A stretch of DNA of 5,020 bases from assembly GCA_036397475.1 (NCBI GenBank), contig DASWIV010000351.1:1-5020 (forward strand). Direction: 5' to 3'. Shown piece by piece: positions 1-5,020 of this stretch (position 1 is the stretch's first letter; each line of letters opens with the position of its first letter). This DNA is from DASWIV01 sp036397475 (GTDB lineage: Bacteria > JAJVIF01 > JAPKYR01). The position numbers were made by a program, and so were the translations under genes. The notes beneath the pieces were generated by a model that saw only the letters and a list, made by a program, of their open reading frames with translations, was not told the origin of the DNA and did not search any database.

Positions 1-614
<614 letters not shown>

Positions 615-627
615 GCGTATATATTAT

Positions 628-649
628 TAAGTAGTGTAAACACTACTTA
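628..649. repeat. Perfect 9-bp hairpin upstream of tRNA-Ser
   Basis: TAAGTAGTG (628-636) and CACTACTTA (641-649) pair perfectly around a TAAA loop. The hairpin sits 13 bases before the mature 5' end of tRNA-Ser on the minus strand and between the intact gene and its broken copy. It lacks a T run on either side, so it is not a convincing intrinsic terminator. It could be a processing signal in the tRNA leader, part of an element end or a recombination-site arm. Only the structure is visible; the function is unknown. Confidence 0.6.
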
Positions 650-657
650 TGAGCTAA

Positions 658-706
658 TTCGAGTCAAGCTGGCAGCCCATTAAAATGATTCTGCCACCTC
701 TCCGCG
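658..706 (-). pseudogene. Truncated tRNA-Ser(CGA) 5'-half remnant
   Basis: Two blocks repeat the neighbouring tRNA-Ser exactly and in the same orientation. Bases 690-706 equal 601-617 (17 bases: 5' acceptor stem and start of the D arm). Bases 658-669 equal 577-588 (12 bases: 5' anticodon stem and CGA loop). Between them the D-arm region is replaced by a 20-base segment (670-689) instead of 12 bases. TGGCAG (670-675) and CTGCCA (691-696) form an inverted repeat across it. Similarity stops in the anticodon loop; there is no 3' anticodon strand, variable arm, T arm or 3' acceptor strand, so it cannot be a working tRNA. It is either a decayed tandem duplicate or a half-site left by integration. 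Confidence 0.82.
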
Positions 707-709
707 CAA

Positions 710-736
710 CCCACACATAAAGTGTGGGATACAAAA
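710..736 (+). repeat. REP-like palindromic repeat, copy 1
   Basis: A perfect 7-bp hairpin CCCACAC-ATAAA-GTGTGGG (710-728) is followed by ATACAAAA. It belongs to the same family as two copies at 1228-1255 and 1271-1298. All have a CCC/GGG stem base, a five-base ATAAA loop and a flanking TACA(A/G)AA tail. It begins seven bases from the 5' end of the tRNA-Ser remnant. Such short extragenic palindromes resemble the REP elements spread by REP-associated tyrosine transposases, but no transposase gene is in this window. Confidence 0.7.
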
Positions 737-771
737 TATATTTTAGCCAAAAACAGCCATTCGTGTTTTAA

Positions 772-1086
772 CTAAATCGGTTCCGCTTCGGCATCATCAT
801 CGTCGTCGTCATCATCGTCCGATTTCGACTCTTTCAGGTTGAGTGTCTCCACATTCCTTGCCTTCTCACCGACAGATTCAATCGTGCTAGACAGGTAATG
901 GTCCTCTACATTCAGGAAAATCGGTTTCTCATTCTGGAGAAGGTGAAGGAGCATGTGAAGGTCCCTGGCCTTCTTGACTTTAAATTCGTAGCAGTTGTCC
1001 TTATTATCGACAAGCCGTATTACAGCGCGGCGTTTGTCGAGGTTATAGCGGACACCATACTTGACTATTTCCCGTAAATTACTCAT
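772..1086 (-). CDS. Small uncharacterised protein with poly-aspartate tail
   Basis: I do not recognise a family. From ATG at 1086 the protein has 104 residues. An upstream ATG at 1095 would add three residues, but AGGGG at 1096-1100 touches that codon and leaves nine bases before 1086, so the second start is preferred. The N-terminal two thirds is basic and mixed alpha/beta-like, with segments such as VRYNLDKRRAVIRLVD and HMLLHLLQ. The C-terminus is strongly acidic: ESKS, then nine consecutive Asp, then AEAEPI. There is no signal peptide or membrane segment, so it is probably cytoplasmic. A basic core with an acidic tail could suit nucleic-acid or protein binding, but that is a guess. It lies between tRNA genes on their strand and may share their transcript. 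Protein-like composition and the Shine-Dalgarno sequence argue that it is real. Confidence 0.65.
   Translation of the reverse strand: MSNLREIVKYGVRYNLDKRRAVIRLVDNKDNCYEFKVKKARDLHMLLHLLQNEKPIFLNVEDHYLSSTIESVGEKARNVETLNLKESKSDDDDDDDDDAEAEPI
793..819 (-). repeat. Trinucleotide (GAY)9 tract coding for nine Asp
   Basis: Nine consecutive GAT/GAC codons encode the acidic tail of the small protein. The mix of GAT and GAC lowers the slippage risk compared with a pure repeat, but tract length could still vary between strains. Confidence 0.85.
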
Positions 1087-1095
1087 GTACTTCAT

Positions 1096-1100
1096 CCCCT
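1096..1100 (-). promoter_or_regulatory. Ribosome binding site AGGGG for the poly-Asp protein
   Basis: AGGGG on the minus strand directly abuts the ATG at 1095 but lies nine bases before the ATG at 1086. This spacing decides the start in favour of 1086. Confidence 0.55.
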
Positions 1101-1143
1101 TTTTATGCGACGCGAAATAAATTCGCTGAGGTTATATCTCTCG

Positions 1144-1218
1144 TGGTGCCCTCACCAGGAATCGAACCTGGATCGCCGGTTTAGGAGACCGATGCTCTAT
1201 CCGTTGAGCTATGAGGGC
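1144..1218 (-). tRNA. tRNA-Arg, anticodon CCU
   Basis: A complete tRNA reading AGG. The acceptor stem is GCCCUCA/UGAGGGC with discriminator A and an encoded CCA. The D stem is GCUC/GAGC. The anticodon stem UCGGU/ACCGG holds loop CUCCUAA, giving CCU. The T arm is CCAGG-UUCGAUU-CCUGG. It is the last of three leftward Arg tRNAs, separated from the other two by a 139-base spacer holding a REP-like pair. Confidence 0.96.
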
Positions 1219-1227
1219 TCGCTTACC

Positions 1228-1298
1228 ACCCGTGCATAAAGCATGGGTTACAAAACGAAAGGTAAAACTCTTCTGTAACCCACATTTTATATGTGGGT
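1228..1298. repeat. REP-like palindromic repeats, copies 2 and 3, as an inverted pair
   Basis: Copy 2 (1228-1255, plus orientation) is ACCCGTGC-ATAAA-GCATGGGT followed by TACAAAA, with one G-T pair in the stem. Copy 3 (1271-1298, minus orientation) reads on its own strand ACCCACAT-ATAAA-ATGTGGGT followed by TACAGAA. Their tails face each other across 15 bases, the arrangement of REP doublets (BIME/REPIN-like). The stems differ from copy 1 and from each other mostly by paired changes, while loop and tail are conserved. They lie between tRNA-Arg(CCU) and tRNA-Arg(GCG), so they are probably transcribed if the tRNAs form one unit. On the minus strand, ATGACA (1311-1316) and TATAAA (1286-1291, inside copy 3) with a 19-base spacer could be a weak promoter for tRNA-Arg(CCU). 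Confidence 0.72.
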
Positions 1299-1318
1299 GT
1301 CTTGTGCGCATGTCATCC

Positions 1319-1352
1319 ATTATTTTATTTATAAAATAAAAATAAAATAATA
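1319..1352. other. A/T-only tract downstream of tRNA-Arg(GCG)
   Basis: A stretch of only A and T lies five bases beyond the CCA end of tRNA-Arg(GCG). It includes a perfect inverted repeat TTATTTTAT-TT-ATAAAATAA (1320-1339). On the minus strand the part nearest the tRNA is T-rich, so it may slow or release RNA polymerase. A stem of A-T pairs only would be a weak terminator. The function is uncertain. Confidence 0.4.
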
Positions 1353-1357
1353 AAGTC

Positions 1358-1432
1358 TGGTGCGCTCGCCAGGATTCGAACCTGGATCGTCGGCTCCGCA
1401 GGCCGATGCACTATCCATTGTGCTACGAGCGC
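1358..1432 (-). tRNA. tRNA-Arg, anticodon GCG
   Basis: A complete tRNA with acceptor GCGCUCG/CGAGCGC, discriminator A and an encoded CCA. The D stem is GCAC/GUGC. The anticodon stem UCGGC/GCCGA holds loop CUGCGGA, so the anticodon is GCG, reading CGC and by wobble CGU. The T arm is CCAGG-UUCGAAU-CCUGG. Most bacteria read these codons with ACG modified to inosine by TadA, so GCG is unusual. The gene lies 15 bases downstream of tRNA-Arg(CCG) and is surely co-transcribed with it. Confidence 0.96.
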
Positions 1433-1447
1433 TCAAACGTTAATCTC

Positions 1448-1522
1448 TGGCGCACCCACCAGGACTCGAACCTGGATCCCCGGCTCCGGAGGCCGATGCA
1501 CTATCCCTTGTACTATGGGTGC
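1448..1522 (-). tRNA. tRNA-Arg, anticodon CCG
   Basis: A complete tRNA reading CGG. The acceptor stem is GCACCCA/UGGGUGC with discriminator G and an encoded CCA. The D stem GUAC/GUGC has one U-G pair. The anticodon stem UCGGC/GCCGG holds loop CUCCGGA, giving CCG. The T arm is CCAGG-UUCGAGU-CCUGG. It is the promoter-proximal gene of the leftward Arg tRNA array and closely resembles the GCG gene, which suggests tandem duplication followed by anticodon change. Confidence 0.96.
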
Positions 1523-1536
1523 AAAAGCGGCAATGG

Positions 1537-1566
1537 AATATACCAGATACCAGGAATAGTTCGCAA
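1537..1566 (-). promoter_or_regulatory. Sigma70-like promoter for the tRNA-Arg array
   Basis: On the minus strand TTGCGA (1566-1561) and TATATT (1542-1537) are separated by 18 bases. Four of six -35 bases and five of six -10 bases match consensus. The -10 box ends 14 bases before the mature 5' end of tRNA-Arg(CCG), which leaves a short leader for RNase P to remove. Confidence 0.6.
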
Positions 1567-1756
1567 CTCTCCAATATAACAGTAATCGGCATTGATTGAA
1601 GCATTATTCACAAAATATTCCCACAAATTATCGATCCATTCAGCGGGAAGAAAGGTCACAGTTTATGGATGTGCAGTTCCTTTCCATAACATCGATATTA
1701 TAAACAGTTGCCGTAGAGGCTCATTTGCGCTAATCTGCGACTTCTGAACTTTTGAT
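1567..1756. other. Non-coding upstream region of the exbB operon
   Basis: No gene is visible here. An inverted repeat TTATGGA (1663-1669) / TCCATAA (1683-1689) with a 13-base centre could be an operator or a weak hairpin. Promoter candidates for the rightward operon are weak: TTGCCG (1708-1713), 17 bases, TAATCT (1731-1736); or a TATAAA at 1699-1704 without a good -35. No Shine-Dalgarno sequence precedes the exbB ATG at 1757. Regulation of the operon cannot be read with confidence. Confidence 0.35.
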
Positions 1757-2398
1757 ATGGACCAACAAACCTTCTCAATAGCTAACTGGTGGATTCAGGG
1801 CGGTATCGTCATGTATCCACTGGCGATTTACTCGGTACTCGGCCTTGCCGTCCTCATCGAAAAATTCACTTTTCTCAGGAAAATAGATGGAGACTCAACC
1901 GAATTCATACGTGGCGCAATAGATAAGCTTAAAACCGGGGTTGACGAGCCGGTTACAGGCGACTCGATTATCGCTGTCATCCTCAACAGGCTGAGGGACC
2001 TTTATTCCGAAGGAATGAAACCGGATGCCCTTATCAGAACCGCTGAGAGGGAAGTTGCCAGAGTTGACGATCTTGCCATGCGTGGAATGATCTGGCTCGC
2101 TATCATCGGGAATACCGCTCCATTTGTAGGCTTATTTGGAACTGTTGTCGGAATCATCCGGGCATTCCACGGGCTTTCGTCGGAGGGACTGCTCACCGAC
2201 CCCTCGGGAAATCCGGAACTGATCCGTGGAATCTCCGAAGCGCTGGTCGCTACAGCTACCGGCCTTCTTGTAGCTGTTCCAGCGGTAATCTTTTACAACT
2301 TTTTATTAAGAGAAATCCGGTCCCGGGGAACACGCATGGAACTGGGCTGTTCCGATTATATCGATGCGCTTGTCGCTTTCGGAGGCAGGGACAAATGA
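1757..2398 (+). CDS. exbB: ExbB/TolQ/MotA-family proton channel subunit
   Basis: Inner-membrane subunit of a proton-motive-force motor. With ExbD it forms the channel that energises a TonB- or TolA-type periplasmic arm. It has 213 residues, slightly shorter than E. coli ExbB (244) and TolQ (230). Three membrane segments fit the family: about 14-36, 110-135 and 160-183, with a cytoplasmic loop of some 70 residues between the first two. The hallmark TAPFVGLFGTVVGI lies at 120-133 and EALVATATGLLVAVPAVIFYN at 161-181, including the channel Thr residues and conserved Pro. ATG at 1757 is chosen because it places the first membrane segment correctly, although no Shine-Dalgarno sequence precedes it. 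It overlaps exbD by four bases (ATGA), which implies translational coupling. ExbB and TolQ cannot be told apart on sequence alone; the TonB-like third gene favours ExbB, while the Tol-like gene order keeps TolQ possible. Confidence 0.93.
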   Translation: MDQQTFSIANWWIQGGIVMYPLAIYSVLGLAVLIEKFTFLRKIDGDSTEFIRGAIDKLKTGVDEPVTGDSIIAVILNRLRDLYSEGMKPDALIRTAEREVARVDDLAMRGMIWLAIIGNTAPFVGLFGTVVGIIRAFHGLSSEGLLTDPSGNPELIRGISEALVATATGLLVAVPAVIFYNFLLREIRSRGTRMELGCSDYIDALVAFGGRDK

Positions 2399-2829
2399 GG
2401 CGTCGATTGTCCGAAGAACCGGTAAGTGACATCAACATCACCCCTCTGACCGATGTAATGCTGGTTTTGTTGATAATTTTCATGATCTCCTCCCCTGTCC
2501 TACTCTCTCGTGGAATGGAAGTTCATCTGCCACAGGTTGATGAACCGCCGATGCTTGTAGAGGAAGACCACGTCCTGTACATCAATGCAGACGGGACAAT
2601 CGTACTTGATGGCGAAAATCTGACATCGGAAACTCTCCTTGCTGAATTCCAGGGATTGGTATCCAGCGCGGATGAAACAGGCGATTCTGTGAACCTGTTT
2701 ATAAGGGGCGATGAGGCGGTTCGCTACGGTGATATTACACATATCATGGATATAGCCACGACGGCAGGCATCGAGCAGATCAGCCTTGTGCAGGATGTAA
2801 ACCACGATTCGGATGAACCTGTCGAATAG
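2395..2829 (+). CDS. exbD: ExbD/TolR-family proton channel subunit
   Basis: Partner of the ExbB-like protein; its single membrane helix lines the proton path. It has 144 residues, close to E. coli ExbD (141) and TolR (142). A short basic cytoplasmic tail (MRRRLSEEP) leads to the signature INITPLTDVMLVLLIIFM (13-30). Asp20 corresponds to the essential proton-carrying Asp of ExbD/TolR. The membrane helix spans about 21-38. The periplasmic domain follows (about 56-132), with the typical pattern of VLYINADGTIVLDG and VNLFIRGDEAVRYGDI near the end. GGAGG at 2381-2385 lies nine bases before the ATG, and the start overlaps the exbB stop. The C-terminal tail is acidic (HDSDEPVE). The family call is secure; the ExbD versus TolR choice has the same uncertainty as for the upstream gene. 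Confidence 0.93.
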   Translation: MRRRLSEEPVSDINITPLTDVMLVLLIIFMISSPVLLSRGMEVHLPQVDEPPMLVEEDHVLYINADGTIVLDGENLTSETLLAEFQGLVSSADETGDSVNLFIRGDEAVRYGDITHIMDIATTAGIEQISLVQDVNHDSDEPVE

Positions 2830-2856
2830 AACCTCGTATCTTAATTAAAGCTGCCC

Positions 2857-4173
2857 GTGATCAATAAATCCAATGAAATACTGAACTCCCTGAACGGATC
2901 GTATTCCCTGCGGTTATCGCCATTCCTGGTATTGTCGCTCGCTGTACACTTGGTGCTGATCGGCGGAATTTATACGGTCGACAGGTTTTTCACGGGTGGA
3001 CAGGGAATTTCGGTCCATGTGTTCTCGCCTGGAGATCCAAGGGATGTAAGCCAGCCGGAAATTCTGCATTCGGGGCTATCGGGCGATGAAATCCTGAAAA
3101 TATTCCGGATAGATTTTTTCAGCCAGATTATCCCCTGGACACCTCCAGAGCCGGAAGAACCGGAGCCGATTGGAGGAGTTACACCTGACGAGCCGGAAGT
3201 TTCCGAGGTCGAGCCTGAACCTGTCGAAGAAATTCCCGAGCCTGAGATTATCGAGGAACCCGAACTCAGTGTCGTTGAAACCGAACCTGATATAATTCCC
3301 CCGGTTGTGGAACCGGATATTCCGGATGACAGCTTAATACCGGATATCCCTGACGATTACCCCGATATATTACCGGGAGAAAATCCCGGGGATACAATAC
3401 CCGTTCCCGACAATAACCAGCCGGTAGCGATGCCGGTTATGCCAGAAGGATACTCTTACAGCGATACTCTTCCCGATAATCTTGGTGTCTTCAGCGATTT
3501 GGAATCCACGGACTCGGGGGGCGACGCATTTTTACTCCCCGAATGGCATCTTGATGATATTGATGGAGTCGAATGGAGCAGCGACCAGTATCTCGGGAAT
3601 TACACCATTTATGTCATCGGAGATATATCAAAACGACATGGCCTTGATGAATTGCTCGCGTGGAACTGGACACTCAGAAATCTGATCACTAATCCGCAGG
3701 CAGCGTTTCCCCCGAGCGTGGTGTCGGTTGTGTCCGCGCTGGAAAATCCGTACGCATACAATGAGCTAAGGGTGAAAAATACTCTTCATAATGCCAGGGA
3801 GTCAGAAAACTGTTACGGTCCGATAATTATGGACCTGGAAGGTGAGATCCCGAAATCCCTCTCATACACGGAACTGCCCCAGCCTATTGTGATGTTTGTC
3901 GATCAGTATGGTTACATTCGGTTGATAATGATCGGACGTATACGCGATATCAGCAATGAAAATATCAAGGCAACCATGGGTGTTATCGCGGACATGTGGA
4001 GATGGGATGATGCTGAAGCTGCGACAATGCCGTCAATCGTTACTCTCCTGATAAATATACTTCGCGACCAGGCTAACGATGAAACGATTCGAACACAGGC
4101 ACCGCCATCGGTTGCTTATGAAGTCGATCCATCGTGGGGTTATCCTGAACCTCTATCTCCCGATGAGAATTAA
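2857..4173 (+). CDS. TonB-like periplasmic arm with thioredoxin-like C-terminal domain
   Basis: Probable energy-transducing arm of the ExbB/ExbD channel, 438 residues against 239 for E. coli TonB. A single N-terminal helix (about 20-40) contains S27-x-x-x-H31, the same spacing as Ser16 and His20 of E. coli TonB. A Pro/Glu/Asp-rich spacer (about 93-195; EPE repeats, then two PDIPDD units) could span the periplasm. It is more acidic than the common EP/KP TonB spacer. No TonB C-terminal motif is visible. Instead, residues about 248-385 look thioredoxin/peroxiredoxin-like: strand YTIYVIGDIS, then CYGPIIMDLEGEIPKSLSYTEL, then QPIVMFVDQYGYI, where Pro343 sits where the cis-Pro of TlpA/AhpC proteins would be. 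The CxxC is absent; the only Cys is 319, so thiol-disulfide exchange is unlikely. GTG at 2857 is the start because an in-frame stop lies at 2842; the Shine-Dalgarno is weak. The 27-base gap after exbD and the terminator at 4209 place it last in the operon. The anchor call is strong; the fold call is by eye. Confidence 0.75.
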   Translation: MINKSNEILNSLNGSYSLRLSPFLVLSLAVHLVLIGGIYTVDRFFTGGQGISVHVFSPGDPRDVSQPEILHSGLSGDEILKIFRIDFFSQIIPWTPPEPEEPEPIGGVTPDEPEVSEVEPEPVEEIPEPEIIEEPELSVVETEPDIIPPVVEPDIPDDSLIPDIPDDYPDILPGENPGDTIPVPDNNQPVAMPVMPEGYSYSDTLPDNLGVFSDLESTDSGGDAFLLPEWHLDDIDGVEWSSDQYLGNYTIYVIGDISKRHGLDELLAWNWTLRNLITNPQAAFPPSVVSVVSALENPYAYNELRVKNTLHNARESENCYGPIIMDLEGEIPKSLSYTELPQPIVMFVDQYGYIRLIMIGRIRDISNENIKATMGVIADMWRWDDAEAATMPSIVTLLINILRDQANDETIRTQAPPSVAYEVDPSWGYPEPLSPDEN

Positions 4174-4208
4174 TCTGAAATTAACGGATGCTACGTGCTA
4201 TTATTGTC

Positions 4209-4236
4209 CCCCGATGAGTCGGGGAATTATTTTTTT
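4209..4236 (+). terminator. Intrinsic terminator after the exb operon, overlapping the next start codon
   Basis: CCCCGA (4209-4214) pairs with TCGGGG (4219-4224) around a TGAG loop, followed by AATTA and seven T (4230-4236). It lies 35 bases after the stop of the TonB-like gene and is well placed to end the operon. The ATG of the next gene (4214-4216) lies in the top of the hairpin and the T run encodes part of its signal peptide, so the element may also limit transcription or translation of that gene. Confidence 0.75.
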
Positions 4237-5020
4237 ATTGTTGTTCAGCTTCGGAGTTTTCACTGCTCTGGTAAATCCCGCGTATGCCAGTAATCATTTT
4301 CGATGGCCGCAGGACAAAATGTACGGAATTCTTACGAAGCCTGAGCCAGACAATAACCATATTTATTTCGCCGGTTGGCCCGGTACCCTGTATTCGTTCA
4401 ATGAAGCATCGAATGAGACCATCTGGACCTCTGTCCTCGATCCACTTCCGGACAATGTGGCCCTTGAGAATTTGCCCGCACCCCCACCTGAAATTGTGGG
4501 AAGTTTCATTATGGTCCATATCGGGGACCGCCTCTGGGGAATTTCAAAAATTGACGGGAGATCTGTCTGGAGCATTAATGGCTTGCCGCAGGCATCGGCG
4601 GAAGTGAGAATTCGGTCCGGTAATACGCTGCCCGGTTATCTTGTCTCGAACAGGTCCGATCCACCTGATATATTCACAATTGAGTATGATGGTACTTTAT
4701 GGAACCTGCACTGCAGGCATCTTGGGAATGGCACAGAGAAATGGAGGTATAAGCTTCCGGGTGTTCCGCGGGCATGGTGGCTGATAGGTGGAAATCCAAC
4801 AATTGTATGCCAGCTTTACGGTCCGAATGGAGCAGGTCCTGAAAATGACAGCCCGTCGGTCGTGGTTTCGGTCGACCAGGGAAACGGCGACTTGAATTAT
4901 TCTTCCCCCGCTGCGGAAGATGTAACGTTTCTGGCGGCATTGAGGTCGAGCGGGAGGATCTTCAGGATCGAGGGCAATAGTTCAGGAAGGTTCATCGTAA
5001 CCTCGACATTTGAGGATACA
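4214..5020 (+). CDS. Secreted PQQ-like beta-propeller protein (3' end outside window)
   Basis: Probably an exported periplasmic or cell-surface protein; 269 residues are visible and the frame is open at the window edge. It starts MSRG, then a hydrophobic core, then NPAYA before SN, a clear Sec signal peptide with likely cleavage after residue 25. No lipobox Cys is seen. The mature part shows blade-like repeats of the PQQ/BamB type (hydrophobic strand, G-x-L-Y/W, then x-G/E-x-x-x-W): about 49-72 (GTLYSFNEASNETIW), 98-119 (DRLWGISKIDGRSVW), 153-178 (DGTLWNLHC, then GTEKWRYKLPG). A fourth, looser unit spans about 196-228. Such propellers usually serve as binding platforms; cofactor binding cannot be judged. 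There is no N-terminal TolB-type domain. ATG at 4214 is chosen for the signal peptide; it lies inside the terminator hairpin and has no Shine-Dalgarno. CTGAAA (4175-4180), 18 bases, TATTAT (4199-4204) could be its own promoter, giving an almost leaderless mRNA. Confidence 0.75.
   Translation, partial: MSRGIIFLLLFSFGVFTALVNPAYASNHFRWPQDKMYGILTKPEPDNNHIYFAGWPGTLYSFNEASNETIWTSVLDPLPDNVALENLPAPPPEIVGSFIMVHIGDRLWGISKIDGRSVWSINGLPQASAEVRIRSGNTLPGYLVSNRSDPPDIFTIEYDGTLWNLHCRHLGNGTEKWRYKLPGVPRAWWLIGGNPTIVCQLYGPNGAGPENDSPSVVVSVDQGNGDLNYSSPAAEDVTFLAALRSSGRIFRIEGNSSGRFIVTSTFEDT

Noticed and set aside
710..1298. Possible CRISPR array from repeated palindromes
   Set aside because: Copies are irregularly spaced, occur in both orientations, vary in sequence and have no spacers of even length.
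1132..1320. Minus-strand open frame of 62 codons
   Set aside because: It runs through tRNA-Arg(CCU) and a REP pair; ALIAQRIEHRSP is a typical translated tRNA artefact.
2839..2850. TTAATTAA palindrome between exbD and the TonB-like gene as a terminator
   Set aside because: It is too short and A/T-only, with no T run; it is more likely ordinary spacer within one operon.
3482..3685. Plus-strand open frame of 67 codons inside the TonB-like gene
   Set aside because: It is a shadow frame of a longer, well-supported gene, with no ribosome binding site and no recognisable motif.
4235..4607. Open frames on both strands within the propeller gene
   Set aside because: The continuous frame from 4214 with a signal peptide and propeller repeats explains this stretch; the others are shadows.
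4248..5020. TolB identity for the propeller protein
   Set aside because: No TolB N-terminal domain lies between signal peptide and first blade, and the blades look PQQ-like, not like TolB PD40 repeats.

Overview
The window looks like the chromosome of a diderm (Gram-negative-type) bacterium. It carries an inner-membrane proton-channel operon of the ExbB/ExbD (TolQ/TolR) type and a secreted beta-propeller protein. I cannot name the species. Moderate base composition, three gene starts without a clear Shine-Dalgarno sequence, and an Arg tRNA with anticodon GCG instead of the usual ACG suggest an uncultured or little-studied lineage. That is inference, not identification.

Left part (1-1522): a mobile-element boundary and a tRNA cluster. 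The window opens inside the C-terminal part of a large serine recombinase gene (+). Its stop codon lies inside the 3' end of a complete tRNA-Ser(CGA) gene on the minus strand, so tRNA-Ser is a candidate attachment site. A broken second copy of the 5' half of the same tRNA lies just beyond. Further right on the minus strand are a small uncharacterised protein with a nine-aspartate tail and three tRNA-Arg genes (CCU, GCG, CCG). Three copies of a REP-like palindromic repeat are scattered among the tRNAs. A sigma70-like promoter lies in front of the rightmost tRNA.

Middle (1523-1756): a non-coding divergent region between the leftward tRNA array and the rightward operon, holding the tRNA promoter, a weak inverted repeat and only weak promoter candidates for the operon.

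Right part (1757-5020): exbB-like and exbD-like genes overlap by ATGA. A TonB-like gene follows after a 27-base gap. Its N-terminus has the classic S-x-x-x-H transmembrane anchor and a long Pro/Glu/Asp-rich spacer, but its C-terminus resembles a thioredoxin/peroxiredoxin fold without the CxxC, not a TonB C-terminal domain. The operon ends at a strong intrinsic terminator. That terminator contains the start codon of the next gene, a signal-peptide-bearing PQQ-like beta-propeller protein that runs off the window. The gene order (channel, channel, TonB/TolA-like arm, secreted propeller) mirrors tolQ-tolR-tolA-tolB with different modules in the third and fourth places. A plausible model is that the proton channel energises the long periplasmic arm, whose thioredoxin-like head contacts an envelope partner. 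The downstream propeller protein is a candidate partner.
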